This document shows positions 30,053 to 33,713 of a DNA stretch of 33,713 nt, piece after piece. Made by a program: the position numbers and the translations under genes. Positions within the stretch are counted from its first letter, which is position 1. Each line of letters begins with the position of its first letter. Source of the DNA: an uncultured bacterium (GTDB lineage Bacteria > Actinomycetota > Coriobacteriia > Coriobacteriales > Coriobacteriaceae). Under the pieces are notes generated by a model, which was not told the origin of the DNA, did not search any database, and saw nothing but the letters and a program-made list of their open reading frames with translations. The DNA is taken from the NCBI GenBank assembly GCA_905214525.1, contig CAJMMN010000027.1, positions 1 to 33,713 on the forward strand. Reading direction: 5' to 3'.

Positions 30053-31030
30053 CTACTTTGCGTCGTAGGCCTCGGCGTCCCACCAGTCGAGCTGGGCGAT
30101 GTTGTCGCGGATGTGCTGGCAGCTCTTGTGGAAGCCCTCGAGCTCGTACTCGGACAGGTCGAGCGTGTAGACCTCCTCGACGCCCTCGGCGCCGATCACG
30201 CACGGCAGGGAGGTGAAGATGCCCTCCTCGCCATACTGGCCGGTCATAAGCGTGGAGGCCGAAAGCACGGCGTGCTCGTTGTGCAGCACGGCGGCGCAGA
30301 CGCGTGCGGCGGAGTTGGCGACGGCGTACTCGGTGCACTGCTTGCCCTGGTAGGTTACGTAGCCGCCCTTGCGCGCGAGCTCCTCGATCTCCATGTGGTC
30401 GAAGGCATACTTGTCGGGGTTCTCGGCCTGAAGCTCGTTGAGGCTCTTGCCGGCGATGGTTGCGGCCTTAAAGGCGGCCAGCTGGCTAAAGCCGTGCTCG
30501 CCGATCATGTAGGCGTCGATAGACTTGGGGCTCACACCGACCTTCTTGGAGATCTCGGTGCGCAGGCGGGCGGAGTCCAGGCCGCAGCCCGAGCCGATGA
30601 TCTTTTTGGGATCGTAGCCGGTCAGGTGCCACAGCTCGGTGCACACGACGTCGCAGGGGTTGGAGATGCTCACGAAGATGCCGTCAAAGCCGGCGTTAAC
30701 GATGCGCTTGGCAAAGGTACGGGCGGCGTCGGTGGTAAAGAACAGTTCGCCGTCGCGGTTGCCGGCGGCCAGCGCGACCTTGCCGGCGGCGTTGACGATG
30801 ACGTCGCAGCAGGCCAGCTCCTCGTAGTGGTCGTAGCGGTTGACGATCTTGGTGTTGTACGGGACAAACGAAAGGGAGTCGCGCAGGTCCTGGACCTCGG
30901 ACGTCACCTTGGCCTCGTTGATATCGCACAGGTACAGCTCATCGGCAATGCCCTGCATGAGCAGGCTGTTGGCGACATGTGCTCCTACGTGGCCCTGGCC
31001 GACCACACCGATCTTACGCGTCTGGTACAT
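30053..31030 (-). CDS. L-lactate / L-2-hydroxyacid dehydrogenase family protein
   Basis: A 325-residue cytosolic NAD-dependent dehydrogenase of the LDH/MDH fold, interconverting 2-oxo and L-2-hydroxy acids. The Rossmann loop is GVVGQGHVGAHVA (8-20), with the NAD-selective acid Asp36 in YLCDIN. Catalytic residues are the pair Asp152/Arg155 in GLDSARLR and His179 in IGEHGFSQ. The IGEHGFSQ form and the loop AAGNRDGEL depart from classical LDH and recall L-2-hydroxyisocaproate dehydrogenases, so branched or aromatic substrates are possible. The start at 31030 follows GAAAGGA; an upstream ATG at 31069 adds a non-conserved leader. A TACAAT -10 box lies on the minus strand at 31068-31073. Confidence 0.88.
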   Translation of the reverse strand: MYQTRKIGVVGQGHVGAHVANSLLMQGIADELYLCDINEAKVTSEVQDLRDSLSFVPYNTKIVNRYDHYEELACCDVIVNAAGKVALAAGNRDGELFFTTDAARTFAKRIVNAGFDGIFVSISNPCDVVCTELWHLTGYDPKKIIGSGCGLDSARLRTEISKKVGVSPKSIDAYMIGEHGFSQLAAFKAATIAGKSLNELQAENPDKYAFDHMEIEELARKGGYVTYQGKQCTEYAVANSAARVCAAVLHNEHAVLSASTLMTGQYGEEGIFTSLPCVIGAEGVEEVYTLDLSEYELEGFHKSCQHIRDNIAQLDWWDAEAYDAK

Positions 31031-31085
31031 ATACGTATCCTTTCGGCCGAGTTTTTCGCGTCGGACCATTGTAGCGTCCAGGCGT

Positions 31086-31137
31086 CACTTTGCTAGACTA
31101 AAGTGCCATAGATTTTTGGGACCTACCCGAAAATCTA
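31086..31137. promoter_or_regulatory. Two dyads in the dehydrogenase-metA divergent spacer
   Basis: CACTTT (31086-31091) / AAAGTG (31100-31105) is followed by TAGATTTTTGGG (31109-31120) / CCCGAAAATCTA (31126-31137), 12 pairs with one wobble. There is no T tract. They could be operators or part of a metA leader. No known SAM-riboswitch signature is recognised. Confidence 0.4.
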
Positions 31138-31211
31138 CCGCTGGGCGATGTGCTCGCGCGGATGGGGCCGCTCGTTGTACCATAGCTGCAACTGACTCGT
31201 AAGGAGCATCC

Positions 31212-32138
31212 ATGCCCATTCGTATTCCCGACGCCCTTCCTGCTGCTGCGCAACTCGAGAGCGAGAACATCTTTGTCATGACCGAGTACCGCGCGCTACA
31301 TCAGGACATCCGTCCGCTGCGCGTGCTCATCCTCAACCTCATGCCCACCAAAATCGCCACCGAGACGCAGATCATGCGCAAGCTCTCCAACACGCCGCTG
31401 CAGGTGGAGGTGGACCTGCTACGCACCAAGACGCACGAGGCCACGCACGTGAGTGCCGGCCACCTGGAGACGTTCTACCGTACGTTCGACGACATCCGCG
31501 ACATCCACTACGACGGCCTGATCATCACAGGCGCGCCGGTGGAACAGATGCCGTTCGAGGAGGTCGACTACTGGCCCGAGCTCTGCCAGATCATGGACTG
31601 GTCTACCACGCACGTGCACTCTACGCTGCACATTTGTTGGGGCGCGCAGGCGGGGCTCTACCATCATTACGGTATCCAGAAGCACGACCTGCCGGCCAAG
31701 GCGAGCGGCGTGTTCGAGCATCATCTGGTGAAGCCGCAAAGCCCGCTGGTTCGCGGCTTTGACGACCGCTTCTATGCCGTGCACTCGCGCAACACCGATG
31801 TGCGTCGCGAGGATGTGGAGGCCGAGCCGCAGCTTGAGGTCGTGGCCGTGTCCGACGAGGTAGGCCTGTACATCGTCAAGTCGACCGACAGCCGTCGCTT
31901 CTTTGTCTTTGGCCACCCCGAGTACGACACCGACACGCTACGCCTGGAGTACGAGCGCGACGTGAAGCGCGGACTCAACCCGGAGGTGCCGGCGCATTAC
32001 TTCCCAAACGACGACCCCTCGGCCGAGCCGCTCAACGTCTGGCGCAGCCAAGCTCAGCTGCTCTACACCAACTGGCTCAATTATTACGTCTACCAGACCA
32101 CGCCCTACGACCTGGCCCGCGCTGGCGAGGAGCACTAG
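31212..32138 (+). CDS. metA: Homoserine O-acyltransferase MetA, predicted to use acetyl-CoA
   Basis: A 308-residue cytosolic enzyme that acylates the homoserine hydroxyl, the first committed step of methionine synthesis. The glutamine-amidotransferase-like fold has nucleophile Cys142 in HICWGAQAG, with His235 and Glu237 in GHPEYD; numbering coincides with the family. Residue 111, reported to set acyl specificity (Gly for succinyl-CoA, Glu for acetyl-CoA), is Glu in TGAPVEQMPF. The product should therefore be O-acetylhomoserine despite the usual succinyltransferase label. ATG 31212 follows GTAAGGAG. It appears monocistronic, ending at a repeat-built terminator. Confidence 0.96.
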   Translation: MPIRIPDALPAAAQLESENIFVMTEYRALHQDIRPLRVLILNLMPTKIATETQIMRKLSNTPLQVEVDLLRTKTHEATHVSAGHLETFYRTFDDIRDIHYDGLIITGAPVEQMPFEEVDYWPELCQIMDWSTTHVHSTLHICWGAQAGLYHHYGIQKHDLPAKASGVFEHHLVKPQSPLVRGFDDRFYAVHSRNTDVRREDVEAEPQLEVVAVSDEVGLYIVKSTDSRRFFVFGHPEYDTDTLRLEYERDVKRGLNPEVPAHYFPNDDPSAEPLNVWRSQAQLLYTNWLNYYVYQTTPYDLARAGEEH

Positions 32139-32180
32139 GTCGCGGCCGTGGCCGTGACTGCCGCCGTGGCCGCCGCGTGA

Positions 32181-32297
32181 CGAGCGTGGAAATCCGGACA
32201 CACGAGCGTGGATAATCGGACGTTTGCAACGTGAGCGTGGATAATCTCCCGTTTTTGGCTCACAAGGGGTCTCAAAGCGGGAGATTTTCCACGCTCA
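32181..32297. repeat. GAGCGTGG repeat array, left side
   Basis: Units of the form YGAGCGTGGAWWATCSGAC start at 32181, 32203 and 32232, spaced 22 and 29 bp. A fourth, inverted unit ends at 32297. The right array (33582-33662) has the same 22/29 spacing. Confidence 0.88.
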
Positions 32298-32303
32298 TTT
32301 TTT
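32232..32303 (+). terminator. Probable metA terminator built from array units
   Basis: The third and fourth GAGCGTGG units form a 20-bp hairpin (32232-32251 / 32278-32297) with one mismatch, followed by six T. A dispersed repeat appears to have been turned into the metA terminator. Confidence 0.65.
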
Positions 32304-32427
32304 CTGCAGCTGCCGTACCGTCGGCATCATCACACGTTGAGTACATGCGGACTACATCGCAAACTAGGTAGTTTCGAGCCACAGCATATTTTCTTTCAAT
32401 GAAGTCGGTGGCTTTTGAGGCTCAAAA

Positions 32428-32450
32428 TGTGGAGACAGGGACCTCTCAAC
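32428..32450. repeat. Diverged GGGAC-core palindrome R8
   Basis: TGTGGAGACAGGG followed by ACCTCTCAAC resembles the reverse complement of R1 (2860-2880) with a few changes. The pairing is poor, so this is probably a decaying copy. Confidence 0.45.
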
Positions 32451-32505
32451 AACCGTTCTACCTGCAGATATAAGCCATTGGCCTAAAACATCCAAAACCG
32501 TCAGG

Positions 32506-32538
32506 CATTTGGTCAGCATCTGGACAGCATTTGGTCAG
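32506..32538. promoter_or_regulatory. Three tandem 11-bp repeats upstream of the AbiEi-like gene
   Basis: CATTTGGTCAG, CATCTGGACAG and CATTTGGTCAG follow each other without gaps. The 11-bp period puts each on the same DNA face. The array ends 55 bp before the ATG and could be an operator for the gene's own winged-helix domain. Confidence 0.6.
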
Positions 32539-32593
32539 ACTTCGCATGAAACCGTCTGGTACGTTTGCGCCGTTCCAAGAGTTTGGGGGCGAC

Positions 32594-33556
32594 ATGGCAA
32601 ACATAACGGCGAATCAAAGACTCACAAGTCACATTGAAGCATGCGAGCAGCAGGCGAGCTGCGTGTACGCGCGCACGACGGCGGAGGCAAAGCAGATTGA
32701 ACGGCGGGTGGCGGCGGGAAGTCTCAAGGTGGTCATGCCGGGACTGTATGCGCGTCCGGAATACTGGTCCGAGCTCAAGTTTCGGCAGCGTTATCTGCAT
32801 CGGGTGCGGGCGCTTGCGCAAAAGCACCCCGACTGGACGTTTTGCTCCTATACGGCGGCCGTTGTCTATGGCCTTTCGGTTTCGCATGCCAATTTGACGC
32901 ACATCCATATCGCCGCGATGCCGGCGCAATCGACGACGCCAGGCTCTCAAGTCGTTCGCCATCGGTATGCTTATCGGACACGGGCCAGCGAGATGGATAT
33001 TGCCGTGACCGATATCGATCAAACGATTGCGGATTGCCTGGTCGATGCATCGTTTGTCGAAGGGCTGATCATTGCGGACTCGGCGCTCCATGAGCAGCTT
33101 TTGTCGAAGGAGCATCTTGTTGAGACGGTCGACAGGCTTGGCTTGAATCGTCGCGGTATTGTGACGGCGCGCAGGGTCGCGCGGTGTGCCGACGGCTTGT
33201 CGGAAAACGGCGGCGAGTCCAAGGCGCGTGCGCTGATGATCGAGCGCGGCTGGCAGGTTCCGGAGCTGCAAGTTGAGCTGTTCGATCCGGTTGAGCCGGG
33301 AAGGCCGTATCGCGTTGACTATTTGTGGCGCGTGGGTGACCGGTTGATTATTGGGGAGTTCGACGGATTCGTTAAAAGCGAGAAGGCGGCGGAGGAGGGC
33401 AAGCTCGCAAAGGCGCAATTTGACGAGCGCCAGCGCGAGTCGAGGCTTTCGATGCTCGATAACTGCAAGATTGTGCGCTTGTGCTGGGATGACCTAAGGG
33501 ATCCGACAAAGCTCGATCGCAAGCTCAAGGTTGCCGGCGTGCCGCGTGCCTGCTGA
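32594..33556 (+). CDS. AbiEi-like winged-helix protein with DUF559/PD-(D/E)xK-like C-terminus
   Basis: A 320-residue protein. The N-terminal part (about 10-60) resembles AbiEi antitoxin winged helices, with ARTTAEAKQIERRVAAGSL then the wing VVMPGLYAR. A central region includes FCSYTAAVVYGLSVS. The C-terminal domain has GGESKAR (Glu208), VDYLWRVGDRLIIGEFDG with Asp242, Glu255 and Asp257, and Lys261, consistent with a PD-(D/E)xK nuclease-like fold. This combination is common in actinobacterial orphan AbiEi-type proteins. No AbiEii toxin is next to it in the window. ATG 32594 has only a weak GGGGGCG site; an ATG at 32546 is an alternative. Flanking repeat arrays suggest it moves or is maintained as a unit. 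Function is unknown; defence or regulation is a guess. Confidence 0.78.
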   Translation: MANITANQRLTSHIEACEQQASCVYARTTAEAKQIERRVAAGSLKVVMPGLYARPEYWSELKFRQRYLHRVRALAQKHPDWTFCSYTAAVVYGLSVSHANLTHIHIAAMPAQSTTPGSQVVRHRYAYRTRASEMDIAVTDIDQTIADCLVDASFVEGLIIADSALHEQLLSKEHLVETVDRLGLNRRGIVTARRVARCADGLSENGGESKARALMIERGWQVPELQVELFDPVEPGRPYRVDYLWRVGDRLIIGEFDGFVKSEKAAEEGKLAKAQFDERQRESRLSMLDNCKIVRLCWDDLRDPTKLDRKLKVAGVPRAC

Positions 33557-33581
33557 GACGGTTACAGGGCGTTAGGCTGCA

Positions 33582-33662
33582 CGAGCGTGGAAATCCGGAC
33601 GGATGAGCGTGGGAATTTAGACGCGATTTGGTTGAGCGTGGATTTTCGGACACACGAGCGGG
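33582..33662. repeat. GAGCGTGG repeat array, right side
   Basis: Units start at 33582, 33604 and 33633, with a shortened CGAGCGGG unit at 33655; spacings are 22, 29 and 22 bp. The first unit CGAGCGTGGAAATCCGGAC is identical to that of the left array. It begins 25 bp after the stop codon of the AbiEi-like gene. Confidence 0.88.
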
Positions 33663-33685
33663 TAGCGCGCAGAGATGTGGTGTAA

Positions 33686-33707
33686 GAGGCGGGGAATGCC
33701 CCGCCTC
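33686..33707. terminator. Hairpin at the window edge
   Basis: GAGGCGGGG (33686-33694) pairs perfectly with CCCCGCCTC (33699-33707) around AATG. The sequence after it is cut off, so it is not possible to say whether a T tract follows or which strand it serves. Confidence 0.55.
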
Positions 33708-33713
33708 CGCCCT

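Larger units (their letters stand above)
32139..32593. other. Gene-free region: GAGCGTGG array, terminator, palindrome and tandem 11-mers
   Basis: No gene is supported between metA and the AbiEi-like gene. It contains the left GAGCGTGG array (32181-32297), a diverged GGGAC palindrome (32428-32450) and three tandem 11-bp repeats (32506-32538). Confidence 0.6.

Noticed and set aside
31070..31211. SAM riboswitch upstream of metA
   Set aside because: Only two simple dyads are visible. The kink-turn and multi-helix layout of SAM-I, or the pseudoknot of SAM-II, was not found.
32181..33662. GAGCGTGG units as a CRISPR array
   Set aside because: Unit spacing is 22 or 29 bp including the repeat, leaving only a few bases between units; some units are inverted or degenerate and no cas genes are near.

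Overview
The window is high-GC DNA with dense, mostly plus-strand genes. It fits a Coriobacteriia gut anaerobe, most likely Collinsella. The reasons are the amino-acid character of the proteins, rubrerythrin, a mannose-class PTS with sugar-isomerase (SIS) deglycases, UTRA-type GntR regulators, and many short GGGGAC-type intergenic palindromes. The genus is an inference from reading, not from a search.

Layout. 1-8.3 kb: tRNA-Asp, an Rrf2 regulator paired with a cluster-less MutY-like glycosylase, rubrerythrin, a small membrane protein, an unrecognised HTH protein, RmuC, an ABC exporter and endonuclease III. 8.4-14.8 kb: Mfd, a PAP2 phosphatase, a threonine-aldolase-like PLP enzyme and a GNAT acetyltransferase. 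DNA repair is over-represented here (MutY-like, RmuC, Nth, Mfd, and RecQ further on). 15.1-29.7 kb: a probable Amadori-compound (fructoselysine/glucoselysine-type) utilisation region. It holds three SIS deglycase paralogues, one complete mannose-class PTS (IIAB, IIC, IID), a HAD phosphatase/mutase, an EamA transporter, a YitT membrane protein and three GntR/UTRA regulators; recQ lies among them. 29.7-33.7 kb: a lactate/2-hydroxyacid dehydrogenase on the minus strand, MetA (predicted to use acetyl-CoA), and an AbiEi-like/DUF559-like protein flanked on both sides by a GAGCGTGG repeat array.

How the genes fit together. The PTS would import and phosphorylate a glycated amino acid, and the SIS proteins would split the 6-phosphate product into sugar phosphate and amine. 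Each regulator appears to have its own operator type. GntR1 has three sites between itself and SIS1. GntR3 has two ATAGAAC direct-repeat sites around the SIS3 promoter. Related CGTTATA sites precede EamA, the PTS operon and GntR2. This suggests three separately induced substrates sharing one importer.

The non-coding DNA is unusually rich. It contains two copies of a covarying three-hairpin element placed right after stop codons, a family of GGGAC-core palindromes (one supplies a gene's stop codon), a two-copy 124-bp MITE-like repeat, two large perfect inverted repeats, and a loop motif AAACYGCAGG shared by otherwise different palindromes.
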